The position numbers were made by a program, and so were the translations under genes. The notes under the pieces were generated by a model that was given only the letters and a program-made list of their open reading frames with translations, ran no database searches and had not been told where the DNA came from. From contig JARKQO010000302.1 in assembly GCA_029974855.1 (NCBI GenBank), positions 1 through 7,603 of the forward strand: a stretch of DNA of 7,603 nt, in the 5' to 3' direction. Below, piece by piece: positions 1-5,854 of the stretch. Every line of letters begins with the position of its first letter. Position 1 is the stretch's first letter. The stretch comes from Eubacteriales bacterium. GTDB taxonomy: Bacteria; Bacillota_A; Clostridia; Christensenellales; Aristaeellaceae.

Positions 1-293
1 TGGTGGTGACGGCGGCCCTGTCCGACTATGCCGGCAGTTCCGGGCTTTACGTGGCTTCCCTGGTCTCCGGCCTGACGGACGTGGATGCCATCGCCCTCTC
101 CTCCCTGCGTCTATACGGCCTGGAAAAGCTGAGCAGTGCGGAAACGGTCAACTCCATCACCATCGCCATGCTCGCCAATCTGAGTTTCAAGCTGGGCATC
201 GTGGTGATGGTGGCGGGACGGCGCATGGCCGGCCCCATCGCCCTCGGGTTCTCCACCATCGCCGCCGGCAGCATCCTGGGCTGGCTGCTCTGA
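1..293 (+). CDS. DUF4010 / MgtC-SapB-type membrane protein, C-terminal fragment
   Basis: The reading frame is open from the left edge to a TGA at 291-293, so this is the 3' end of a longer gene. The first GTG in the fragment is probably not the true start. The roughly 96 visible residues are hydrophobic. They contain a conserved-looking stretch, SGLTDVDAIALS, followed by two further membrane segments (about residues 51-69 and 77-96 of the fragment). This matches my memory of the C-terminal DUF4010 domain of MgtC/SapB-like inner-membrane proteins, in which SGLTDVDA is typical. The substrate and physiological role of this domain are not established and nothing here reveals them. The gene converges on recO with zero intergenic bases, because its TGA is immediately followed by the reverse complement of the recO stop. 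It is unrelated in function to the minus-strand genes. The family call is fairly secure and the function is unknown. Confidence 0.8.
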   Translation, partial: VVTAALSDYAGSSGLYVASLVSGLTDVDAIALSSLRLYGLEKLSSAETVNSITIAMLANLSFKLGIVVMVAGRRMAGPIALGFSTIAAGSILGWLL

Positions 294-299
294 TCAGAG
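288..299. repeat. 12-bp perfect palindrome at convergent stop codons
   Basis: The sequence CTCTGATCAGAG is a perfect inverted repeat. Its centre falls exactly between bases 293 and 294, which is the boundary between the TGA of the plus-strand DUF4010 gene and the TGA of minus-strand recO. With no natural loop it would make only a short hairpin, and no T tract follows on either strand, so it is not a convincing intrinsic terminator. It may simply result from two abutting TGA codons with matching neighbours. Confidence 0.6.
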
Positions 300-1019
300 T
301 TCCTGGAATTCCTTGAACAGCTTGCGGGACTCCAGTTCCACCCCGTCCAAATAGTAGGCCAGCAAACGGCGCATCAACTGCTTGGCCTCGCTGCGGCTCA
401 CCGGGCGGCTGTAATCGTCCCTGGCCATGTCCAGCAGGGTCTGACCGGAAATGATCCAGCCCCCGGCCTCCCCGGCTTCAAGCCCCACAGGCCCTCGTTC
501 CATTTCGTAGCGATAAGCTGCGCCAGGATCGATGGCCGCCCCCTGCCAGTCCCTGTCCAGCCGCAGGCCATAGCCCAAGTCTCCCAGCAGGGCCCGCTCG
601 AAACAGCGCAGATCCGCCTCGGCCACCTGGTGGCGTGGAGACTGCCCCAGGTGCAGCAGAATCTGGGCATAGCGCTCGAACAGGAAGGGATGGGGGTCCT
701 CCCGGGGCAGCAGCCGCAACAGCAGTTCGTTCAGGTAATAGCCGCAGAACAGGGGCAAGCCCATCAACAGCGGCTGCCCCCCCTGCCACTCGGCCTTGAT
801 CAGGTTCAGGACCTCACCCTTGCCGGACCAGGACAGTTCCAGGGGCTGAAAACCCATGAGCAGGCCCCGCAAGGCGGAACGGGGACGACGCGCCCCCCGG
901 GCTAGCAGGGCTACCCGGCCGTAATCCCGGCTGAAGACTTCCACCAGCAGACTGGTTTCCCGGTAGGGACGGGTATGGAGGACATAGGCCCGCTGGCCAT
1001 CCGCCTTGCCACGCGGCAT
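294..1019 (-). CDS. recO: DNA repair protein RecO
   Basis: RecO is the recombination mediator of the RecFOR pathway. It binds single-stranded DNA and SSB, and with RecR helps load RecA at gaps. The 241-residue product is close to the usual size of proteobacterial RecO (about 240). The N-terminal 80 residues fit the RecO OB-fold, with a beta-rich opening AYVLHTRPYRETSLLVEVFS (11-30) and GRVALLARGARRPRS (34-48). The helical C-terminal domain includes the family-like FCGYYLNELLLRLL (91-104) and LRCFERALLGDLGYGL (137-152). No four-cysteine zinc site is visible, as expected for proteobacterial forms. The ATG start lies three bases after the era stop with only a weak Shine-Dalgarno, so it probably depends on translational coupling to era. 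It is the last gene of the minus-strand series. In many betaproteobacteria pdxJ and acpS follow recO, but here a convergent gene abuts it. Confidence 0.95.
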   Translation of the reverse strand: MPRGKADGQRAYVLHTRPYRETSLLVEVFSRDYGRVALLARGARRPRSALRGLLMGFQPLELSWSGKGEVLNLIKAEWQGGQPLLMGLPLFCGYYLNELLLRLLPREDPHPFLFERYAQILLHLGQSPRHQVAEADLRCFERALLGDLGYGLRLDRDWQGAAIDPGAAYRYEMERGPVGLEAGEAGGWIISGQTLLDMARDDYSRPVSRSEAKQLMRRLLAYYLDGVELESRKLFKEFQEL

Positions 1020-1022
1020 CTT

Positions 1023-1907
1023 TTATTCGTAACCGAGACTTTTCAGGAGCCGCTCGTCATCGGCCCAGCCGGACTTGACCTTGACCCAGACTTCCAGATA
1101 CACCTTGCCGTCGAACAGGCGCTCCATGTCCTGGCGGGCTTCGGAGGCGATGCGCTTCAGGGATTCCCCGCCCTTGCCGATCACCATGGCCTTGTGGCTG
1201 TCCTTGTCCACCACGATGGCGGCGTAGATGCGGCGCAGCTGGCCTTCCACCTCGAACTTCTCGATTTCCACCGTCACCGCATAGGGCAGCTCATCCCCCA
1301 GGAGACGGAACAGCTTTTCCCGGATGTACTCGGAGGCCAGGAAACGCTCGCTCTTGTCGGTAAGCTCATCCTCCGGGAACAGCAGTTCCTCGTGGGGCAG
1401 ATATTTGCGCGCAACCTTGAGCAGATCATCCGTCTGCTTGCCCTTGGCCGCGCTGACCGGCACTACGGCGGCAAACTCCCGCTTCTCGGCCACCTTGGCC
1501 AGGAAAGGCAGCAGGCTGGATTTGTCCTTCACCTGGTCAGTCTTGTTGACCACCAGGATGACCGGCACATCCTCGGGCAGGAGGCGCAGGACCGCCTCGT
1601 CCTTGGCATCGAAACGGCCGGACTCGACCACGAAGAACACCACGTCCACATCCGCCAGAGTCTGGGTGACGCCCCGGTTCATGGCCCGGTTCAGGGCATT
1701 GGAAAAACGGGTCTGAAAGCCAGGGGTATCCACGAATACGTACTGGGCATCCGGGTTGGTGAGGATGCCCATGATCCGGTGACGGGTGGTCTGGGCCTTG
1801 CGCGAGACAATGCTGATCTTCTCGCCCACCAACTGGTTCAGGAGGGTGGATTTGCCCACATTGGGACGCCCCACGATGGCGATGTAACCGGAGCGGATGA
1901 CGCTCAT
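1023..1907 (-). CDS. era: GTPase Era
   Basis: Era is an essential GTPase that binds the 3' end of 16S rRNA and helps 30S subunit maturation, acting in the cytoplasm and loosely at the membrane. All G motifs are visible: GRPNVGKS (13-20, P-loop), the QTTRHRI switch I region (39-45), DTPG (60-63), NKTD (121-124) and SAAKG (152-156). The C-terminal KH domain has its RNA-binding loop GKGG at 244-247. The length of 294 residues is typical. The ATG start overlaps the rnc stop in an ATGA arrangement (4 bases). A strong GGAGGAG lies 8 bases upstream inside the rnc coding sequence (complement of 1916-1922), so era has its own good ribosome binding site as well as coupling. The rnc-era-recO order is the classic conserved set linking rRNA processing to subunit assembly. 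Confidence 0.98.
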   Translation of the reverse strand: MSVIRSGYIAIVGRPNVGKSTLLNQLVGEKISIVSRKAQTTRHRIMGILTNPDAQYVFVDTPGFQTRFSNALNRAMNRGVTQTLADVDVVFFVVESGRFDAKDEAVLRLLPEDVPVILVVNKTDQVKDKSSLLPFLAKVAEKREFAAVVPVSAAKGKQTDDLLKVARKYLPHEELLFPEDELTDKSERFLASEYIREKLFRLLGDELPYAVTVEIEKFEVEGQLRRIYAAIVVDKDSHKAMVIGKGGESLKRIASEARQDMERLFDGKVYLEVWVKVKSGWADDERLLKSLGYE

Positions 1908-1922
1908 GAATGTTGCTCCTCC
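1904..1922 (-). promoter_or_regulatory. rnc/era ATGA overlap with era ribosome binding site
   Basis: On the minus strand GGAGGAG (complement of 1916-1922) is followed by an 8-base spacer and then ATGA, where the era ATG and the rnc TGA share bases. This is a near-consensus Shine-Dalgarno embedded in the last rnc codons. It fixes the era start and implies termination-reinitiation coupling. Confidence 0.85.
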
Positions 1923-2581
1923 AGGGCCGCGAGTGCTTGCTCGGCGGCCGCCTGTTCGGCCAGGCGCCGGCTGGCGCCCGTACCTTGTGTGATCAATCCC
2001 AGGCCTTCGATCTGGCAGGCCACATGAAAGCGCTGGTCATGGGCTGCGCCCGAGGTTTCCAGCAACTGGTACTTGGGCAGGGGCCGCCGCCGCCCCTGGA
2101 GCCACTCCTGCAAACGGGTCTTGGGGTCCTTCATGGCCTGACCGGGGACGATGGCCTCCAGGAGCGGGGCAAAGAGCCTGCGGATCACCAGGGCCGCCGC
2201 CTCGAAGCCGGCTTCCATGTAGATGGCCCCGAAAATGGCTTCCAGGGCATCCGCCAGGATGGAGGGACGCTGATGGCCGCCACTGCGCATCTCCCCATCC
2301 CCCAGTTGCAGGCACTCCCCCAGCCGCAGTTGCAAGGCCAAGCGGTGCAAGGTGTCCTGGCGCACCAGATTGGCCCGCAGACGGGACAGATCGCCTTCGG
2401 GCAAGGTTTCGAAGCGGGAAAACAGGGCTGCCGCAATCACGCAGTTGAGCACCCCGTCCCCCAGGAACTCGAGCCGCTCATTGTGCTGGGCCGAGGAGCT
2501 CCTGTGGGTCAGGGCAAGGGCAAGGAGGCGCTTGTCCTGAAAATGGTAATCCAGGGAACGTTCAAGTACCGCCAGTTCCAT
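1904..2581 (-). CDS. rnc: Ribonuclease III
   Basis: RNase III cleaves double-stranded RNA, including the 30S rRNA precursor and structured mRNAs. The 225-residue product has the usual two-domain layout. The catalytic domain carries the signature [12 protein letters not shown] at 34-45, with metal-binding acidic residues at E35, E38 and D42. A second acidic pair, D111 and E114, lies in [15 protein letters not shown]; these correspond to E38, E41, D45, D114 and E117 of the E. coli enzyme. A dsRNA-binding domain follows from about residue 152 ([11 protein letters not shown]) through HDQRFHV to the alanine-rich final helix. The serine that follows GD in the E. coli signature is glycine here (GDGVL), which I think is common in betaproteobacteria. 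The ATG is 5 bases after the DUF4845 stop and lacks an obvious Shine-Dalgarno, so it probably relies on coupling. Its stop overlaps the era start by 4 bases. Confidence 0.97.
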   Translation of the reverse strand: MELAVLERSLDYHFQDKRLLALALTHRSSSAQHNERLEFLGDGVLNCVIAAALFSRFETLPEGDLSRLRANLVRQDTLHRLALQLRLGECLQLGDGEMRSGGHQRPSILADALEAIFGAIYMEAGFEAAALVIRRLFAPLLEAIVPGQAMKDPKTRLQEWLQGRRRPLPKYQLLETSGAAHDQRFHVACQIEGLGLITQGTGASRRLAEQAAAEQALAALEEQHS

Positions 2582-2586
2582 GGATA

Positions 2587-2937
2587 TCAGTTTGAAGAAC
2601 CTCGGTAGTCGATCACCAGACTCACGTTGGCAAACAGGGGGATACGCTTTTCGTAGGAGAAGGAAACCACCACCTGACCACTCACTTTGGTTATTTCGAG
2701 ATCTTCAGGCGAGATAGATGGGAAATCATTCACGTCGTCATAACGCCCAAATGATTTTCGAACATCTGCAACTGTGCTCTGGGAGCCGGCTTCATTTGCC
2801 ACTGCCTTGACCGTTTTCAGTATTGTTTGGTACTCCATCACCGATGGCACCACCTTCATCCCGATCAGCGCCACCAGCGCGATACCGATACACCAGAAAA
2901 TCAGAGAACTGAGCGCCAGGCCACGTTGTTTGTTCAT
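2587..2937 (-). CDS. DUF4845-type small membrane protein
   Basis: This is a 116-residue protein with a short basic N-terminus (MNKQRG), one strongly hydrophobic segment at about residues 7-27, and an extracytoplasmic-looking domain of about 90 residues that ends in beta-strand-like sequence (VVVSFSYEKRIPLFANVSLVIDY). The motif GMKVVPSVMEY just after the membrane segment is what I recall from DUF4845 proteins, which are found between lepB and rnc in beta- and gammaproteobacteria. The function of the family is not known to me. The start chosen is ATG at 2937, preceded by AAGGGG with a 6-base spacer. A GTG ten codons upstream would overlap lepB by 20 bases and has poorer support. The gene lies 10 bases after lepB and 5 bases before rnc. 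Its base composition is unusual: lines 2581-3000 hand-count to about 49% GC (205 of 420), against roughly 60-65% in sampled neighbouring lines. Confidence 0.85.
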   Translation of the reverse strand: MNKQRGLALSSLIFWCIGIALVALIGMKVVPSVMEYQTILKTVKAVANEAGSQSTVADVRKSFGRYDDVNDFPSISPEDLEITKVSGQVVVSFSYEKRIPLFANVSLVIDYRGSSN

Positions 2938-2947
2938 ACCCAACCCC

Positions 2948-3736
2948 TTATTTGAAAGATCCGACACGACTCCAGTCGGAAAAATTAAGCCAGATGAAGA
3001 ATGCCTTGCCTACGATGTTCTCCTCGGGCACGAAGCCCCAGGCACGACTGTCGCGACTGTTGTCACGGTTATCCCCCATGACGAAGTAATGGCCTTCCGG
3101 CACCAGGCAGATCACACCGGCCGTATTGTATTTGCATTTATCGCGCCCGGGAAAGCGGCTGGCATCGGGGACATAGGCCGGCGCATCCCGGTCATTGAGC
3201 ATCCGGTGGGTCACTCCACCGAGGTTTTCCTCGAACTGGGCCGAGTAATAAAGCCGCTCGGGATGCAGGTAATCATCCCGGGCTTCCACGGGGATTTCCT
3301 TGCCGTTGATGGTCAGGCGCTTGTCCTGATAGGCCACCGTATCTCCGGGCAAACCGATCACCCGTTTGATGTAGTCCTGGCTGGGATCTTCCGGAAAACG
3401 GAACACCATCACATCTCCCCGCTGGGGCTCATTGATGGCCAGAACCTTCTTGTTGATGATGGGTAAGCGGACCCCGTAGGTGTATTTGTTAACCAGGATG
3501 AAATCCCCGTTCAACAAGGTGGGCACCATGGAATCCGAGGGAATCCTGAAAGGCTCGACGATGAAGGAGCGCAGCACGAACACCACCAGGATCACCGGGA
3601 AGAAGCTGGCGCCATACTCCACCCACCAGGGGTCCTTGTCCGACTTGCCGCGCTGCTTCTTGAACCACAGCAGATCCACCAGCCAGACGATACCGGTCAC
3701 CACCAGCAGGACAAACAGGATCAGGGGAAAATTCAT
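2948..3736 (-). CDS. lepB: Signal peptidase I
   Basis: LepB is the inner-membrane peptidase that removes signal peptides from exported preproteins using a Ser/Lys dyad. The 262-residue product has two N-terminal membrane segments (about 2-24 and 43-60) separated by a basic, polar loop. The catalytic serine is S69 in IPSDSMVPTL (65-74). The catalytic lysine is K124 in YIKRVIGLPGD (122-132). The conserved GDNRDNSRDSR box lies at 221-231 just before WGFVP. C201 and C210 sit where the E. coli enzyme has a periplasmic disulfide. The start chosen is ATG at 3736, with GAGG 7 bases upstream; a TTG two codons earlier is possible but less likely. The gap from lepA is 9 bases, and the lepA TGA is part of the TGAGG ribosome binding site. 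The lepA-lepB pairing is widely conserved. MucD, encoded upstream, is an exported protein and so a likely client. Confidence 0.98.
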   Translation of the reverse strand: MNFPLILFVLLVVTGIVWLVDLLWFKKQRGKSDKDPWWVEYGASFFPVILVVFVLRSFIVEPFRIPSDSMVPTLLNGDFILVNKYTYGVRLPIINKKVLAINEPQRGDVMVFRFPEDPSQDYIKRVIGLPGDTVAYQDKRLTINGKEIPVEARDDYLHPERLYYSAQFEENLGGVTHRMLNDRDAPAYVPDASRFPGRDKCKYNTAGVICLVPEGHYFVMGDNRDNSRDSRAWGFVPEENIVGKAFFIWLNFSDWSRVGSFK

Positions 3737-3743
3737 GGACAAA

Positions 3744-3748
3744 CCTCA
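3744..3748 (-). promoter_or_regulatory. lepB ribosome binding site overlapping lepA stop
   Basis: On the minus strand TGAGG combines the lepA TGA (complement of 3746-3748) with the GAGG Shine-Dalgarno of lepB, which lies 7 bases before the ATG at 3736. This placement favours the ATG over the upstream TTG and suggests coupled translation. Confidence 0.75.
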
Positions 3749-5536
3749 GTTATCGACGCGTAGCACGGCCAGGAAAGCTTCCTGGGGAATTTCCACGCTA
3801 CCCACCTGTTTCATGCGCTTCTTGCCGGCCTTCTGCTTTTCCAGCAGCTTCTTCTTGCGAGTGATGTCGCCGCCGTAGCACTTGGCCAGCACGTCCTTGC
3901 GCATGGCCTTGACGTTTTCCCGAGCCAGAATGTTGGAGCCGATGGCCGCCTGAATGGCCACGTCGTACATCTGGCGGGGAATCAGTTCGCGCATCTTGGC
4001 GGCCAGTTCCCGGCCCCGGTACTGGGAGTTGGAGCGGTGCACGATCAGGGACAGGGCATCCACCTTCTCCCCGTTGATGAGGATGTCCAGCTTCACCACA
4101 TCGGCGGCCCGGTATTCCTTGAAGTCGTAGTCCAGGGAGGCATAACCCCGGGACACGGACTTGAGCTTGTCGAAGAAGTCCATCACCACTTCGGCCATGG
4201 GCATCTCGTACACCACCTTCACCTGGCGGCCGTGGTAGTGCATGTCCACCTGGTTGCCGCGCTTCTGGTTGCAGAGGGTGATGACGCTGCCCAGGTAGTC
4301 CTGGGGCACGAAAATGGTGGCGGTGATGATGGGCTCACGGATTTCCTCGATCTTGGAGAGATCGGGCAGGCGGGAGGGATTCTCCACCTGGATCACCGTG
4401 CCGTCCTTCATCACCACTTCGTAGACCACGGTGGGCGCAGTGGTGATCAGGTCCTGGTCGAATTCCCGCTCCAGGCGCTCCTGAATGATCTCCATGTGCA
4501 GGAGACCCAGGAAGCCGCAGCGGAAACCGAAGCCCAGGGCCTGGGAGACTTCCGGCTCGTACTGGAGGGAAGCGTCATTCAGTTTCAGCTTTTCCAGGGA
4601 TTCGCGCAGCTGGTCGTACTGGTTGGCCTCCACCGGGTAAAGGCCGGCGAACACCTGGGGCTTGATTTCCTTGAAACCCGGCAGGGGCTCGCTGGCCGGA
4701 CGGGTGGCCAGGGTGATGGTGTCGCCCACCTTGGCGGAATCCAGTTCCTTGATGTTGGAGATGATGAAGCCCACCTCCCCGGCCCGCAGGGCCTCCCGCT
4801 GCAGGGACTTGGGCGTGAACACCCCCACCTGCTCGCACAGGTACTGCTTGCCATTGGACATGAGCTGCAGCCTGTCCTTGGGCTTCAGCTCTCCATCCAC
4901 GACCCGGACCAGCATCACCACGCCCACGTAGTTATCGAACCAGGAGTCGATGATCAGGGCCTTGAGGGGCGCTTCCGGGTCCCCTTCGGGAGCCGGAATG
5001 CGCGCCACCACGGCTTCCAGGATGTCCTCGACGCCAAGACCGGTCTTGGCGGAAGCCAGCACCGCATCGGTGGCGTCAATACCGATCACGTCCTCAATTT
5101 CCTGGCGGGCATTGTCCGGGTCGGCGGAGGGCAGGTCGATCTTGTTCAGGACCGGGAGCACCTCCACGTCCAGTTCGATGGCCGTATAGCAGTTGGCCAC
5201 GGTCTGAGCCTCCACCCCCTGGGAAGCGTCCACCACCAGCAGGGCCCCTTCGCAGGCCGACAAGGAACGGGAGACTTCGTAGGAGAAGTCCACGTGGCCC
5301 GGGGTGTCGATCAGGTTCAGGTTGTACACCTGCCCGTCCCTGGCCTTGTAGCTCAGGGCCGCAGTCTGGGCCTTGATGGTGATGCCCCGCTCCCGCTCGA
5401 TGTCCATGGAATCGAGCACCTGGGCTTCCATCTCCCGGTCGGAGAGGCCACCGCAGTAGTGGATGATGCGGTCAGCCAGGGTGGACTTGCCATGGTCGAT
5501 GTGGGCGATGATGGAGAAATTTCTGATGTGCTTCAT
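3746..5536 (-). CDS. lepA: Elongation factor 4 (LepA)
   Basis: LepA/EF4 is a ribosome-binding translational GTPase related to EF-G. It is linked to ribosome back-translocation and 30S biogenesis, and it affects fitness under stress. The 596-residue product matches the usual length (599 in E. coli). G-domain motifs are intact: AHIDHGKS (11-18), RERGITI (48-54), DTPGHVDF (77-84), NKID (131-134) and SAK (162-164). The signature C-terminal domain follows, ending in the lysine-rich [20 protein letters not shown] and [12 protein letters not shown] chose the start ATG at 5536 because [18 protein letters not shown] is the canonical LepA N-terminus. The frame stays open 13 codons further, but that extension runs into the terminator hairpin and is not family-like. 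A modest GGGA lies just upstream. The gene begins 68 bases after the glutaredoxin-like gene and is the first gene after the terminator. Confidence 0.98.
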   Translation of the reverse strand: MKHIRNFSIIAHIDHGKSTLADRIIHYCGGLSDREMEAQVLDSMDIERERGITIKAQTAALSYKARDGQVYNLNLIDTPGHVDFSYEVSRSLSACEGALLVVDASQGVEAQTVANCYTAIELDVEVLPVLNKIDLPSADPDNARQEIEDVIGIDATDAVLASAKTGLGVEDILEAVVARIPAPEGDPEAPLKALIIDSWFDNYVGVVMLVRVVDGELKPKDRLQLMSNGKQYLCEQVGVFTPKSLQREALRAGEVGFIISNIKELDSAKVGDTITLATRPASEPLPGFKEIKPQVFAGLYPVEANQYDQLRESLEKLKLNDASLQYEPEVSQALGFGFRCGFLGLLHMEIIQERLEREFDQDLITTAPTVVYEVVMKDGTVIQVENPSRLPDLSKIEEIREPIITATIFVPQDYLGSVITLCNQKRGNQVDMHYHGRQVKVVYEMPMAEVVMDFFDKLKSVSRGYASLDYDFKEYRAADVVKLDILINGEKVDALSLIVHRSNSQYRGRELAAKMRELIPRQMYDVAIQAAIGSNILARENVKAMRKDVLAKCYGGDITRKKKLLEKQKAGKKRMKQVGSVEIPQEAFLAVLRVDN

Positions 5537-5555
5537 TGGTTCCCGTTCAGGAATT

Positions 5556-5579
5556 AAAAAGGGTGCGCCTGGCACCCTT
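5556..5579 (-). terminator. Intrinsic terminator between glutaredoxin-like gene and lepA
   Basis: Read on the minus strand, AAGGGTGC, a 5-base loop CAGGC and then GCACCCTT form a perfect 8-bp stem with a six-pair GC-rich core. The run of T then continues (TTTTT, complement of 5556-5560) before AATTC. The opposite strand has no T tract after the stem, so it is oriented with the glutaredoxin-like gene. It ends about 20 bases before the lepA ATG. It should end most transcription arriving from the mucD side, unless read-through or antitermination feeds lepA. Confidence 0.85.
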
Positions 5580-5596
5580 CCTGGAATCTGAAAGAC

Positions 5597-5618
5597 CGTG
5601 AATTCTAGCGAATTCGCG
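5597..5618 (-). other. Small hairpin with two GAATTC arms over the glutaredoxin-like stop codon
   Basis: GAATTC occurs at 5600-5605 and again at 5610-5615, separated by four bases. The arms can pair as a 6-bp stem with a 4-base loop, and two further pairs lie outside a mismatch. The TAG of the glutaredoxin-like gene sits at the loop and one arm. No T tract follows, so this is at most an accessory RNA structure preceding the terminator 20 bases downstream. It may be fortuitous, since each GAATTC is itself palindromic. Confidence 0.4.
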
Positions 5619-5841
5619 CCAAAACAGCACGGACTTTGGGCTCATCCAGAAAATAATGACAGAGCTCCACCCCATCCAGCAGCAGCACCGGAACCAGCTC
5701 GTCGTAGCGGGCTTCCAGCTCCGGGTCCGCATCCACATCGAGAACCTCCAAGCTCATGCCGAACTCCTCCAGCAGGGGTTGCAGGGCCACCTCCATGTCA
5801 TGACAGAGATGGCAGTAGCCCCTGCTGATCAGGGTCAGCAT
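5605..5841 (-). CDS. Glutaredoxin-like (DUF836) thioredoxin-fold protein
   Basis: This is a 78-residue single-domain thioredoxin-fold protein. The N-terminal beta strand LTLISRGY leads into the redox motif CHLC (C10 and C13), followed by a helix ([14 protein letters not shown]). A second strand, [12 protein letters not shown], follows. The cis-proline region is LVPVLLLDG, with P51 as the probable cis-proline. The layout fits the Pfam glutaredoxin-like DUF836 family, a group often encoded next to lepA or mucD. Two cysteines suggest dithiol-disulfide chemistry, but its partner is unknown. There is no signal peptide, so it should be cytoplasmic. The ATG at 5841 has GAGG 8 bases upstream, overlapping the mucD stop. 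A GTG at 5859, overlapping mucD by 8 bases and preceded by AAGGG, is a realistic alternative that would add six residues. The gap from mucD is 10 bases. Confidence 0.88.
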   Translation of the reverse strand: MLTLISRGYCHLCHDMEVALQPLLEEFGMSLEVLDVDADPELEARYDELVPVLLLDGVELCHYFLDEPKVRAVLARIR

Positions 5842-5849
5842 GGGAGGCG

Positions 5850-5854
5850 CCTCA
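5850..5854 (-). promoter_or_regulatory. Ribosome binding site of glutaredoxin-like gene overlapping mucD stop
   Basis: On the minus strand the mucD TGA (complement of 5852-5854) runs into GG to give TGAGG, whose GAGG lies 8 bases before the ATG at 5841. The same bases belong to the 10-bp palindrome GAGGCGCCTC (5844-5853), so the site could be partly masked by pairing with the CCTC next to the start codon. Confidence 0.6.

Noticed and set aside
975..2608. Two long plus-strand open frames opposite era and rnc (975-2027 and 1910-2608)
   Set aside because: Both are antisense to genes with complete motif sets, and their translations resemble no family I recognise. They are GC-driven shadows.
4037..5557. 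A 506-codon open frame on the plus strand, antisense to lepA
   Set aside because: It mirrors lepA in another frame. Its histidine-, glycine- and valine-rich translation shows no domain, and lepA is intact with all its motifs. GC-biased codon use on the coding strand creates such shadows.
5537..5575. Thirteen-codon N-terminal extension of lepA starting at 5575
   Set aside because: It would begin inside the terminator stem and adds a sequence not found at the canonical LepA N-terminus, which starts at [18 protein letters not shown].
5595..5630. A lepA promoter with -10 TAGAAT (complement of 5602-5607)
   Set aside because: The hexamer is a good match, but no acceptable -35 lies 16-18 bases upstream and there is no extended -10. 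Any transcript from it would pass through the terminator, so it is not listed as a feature.
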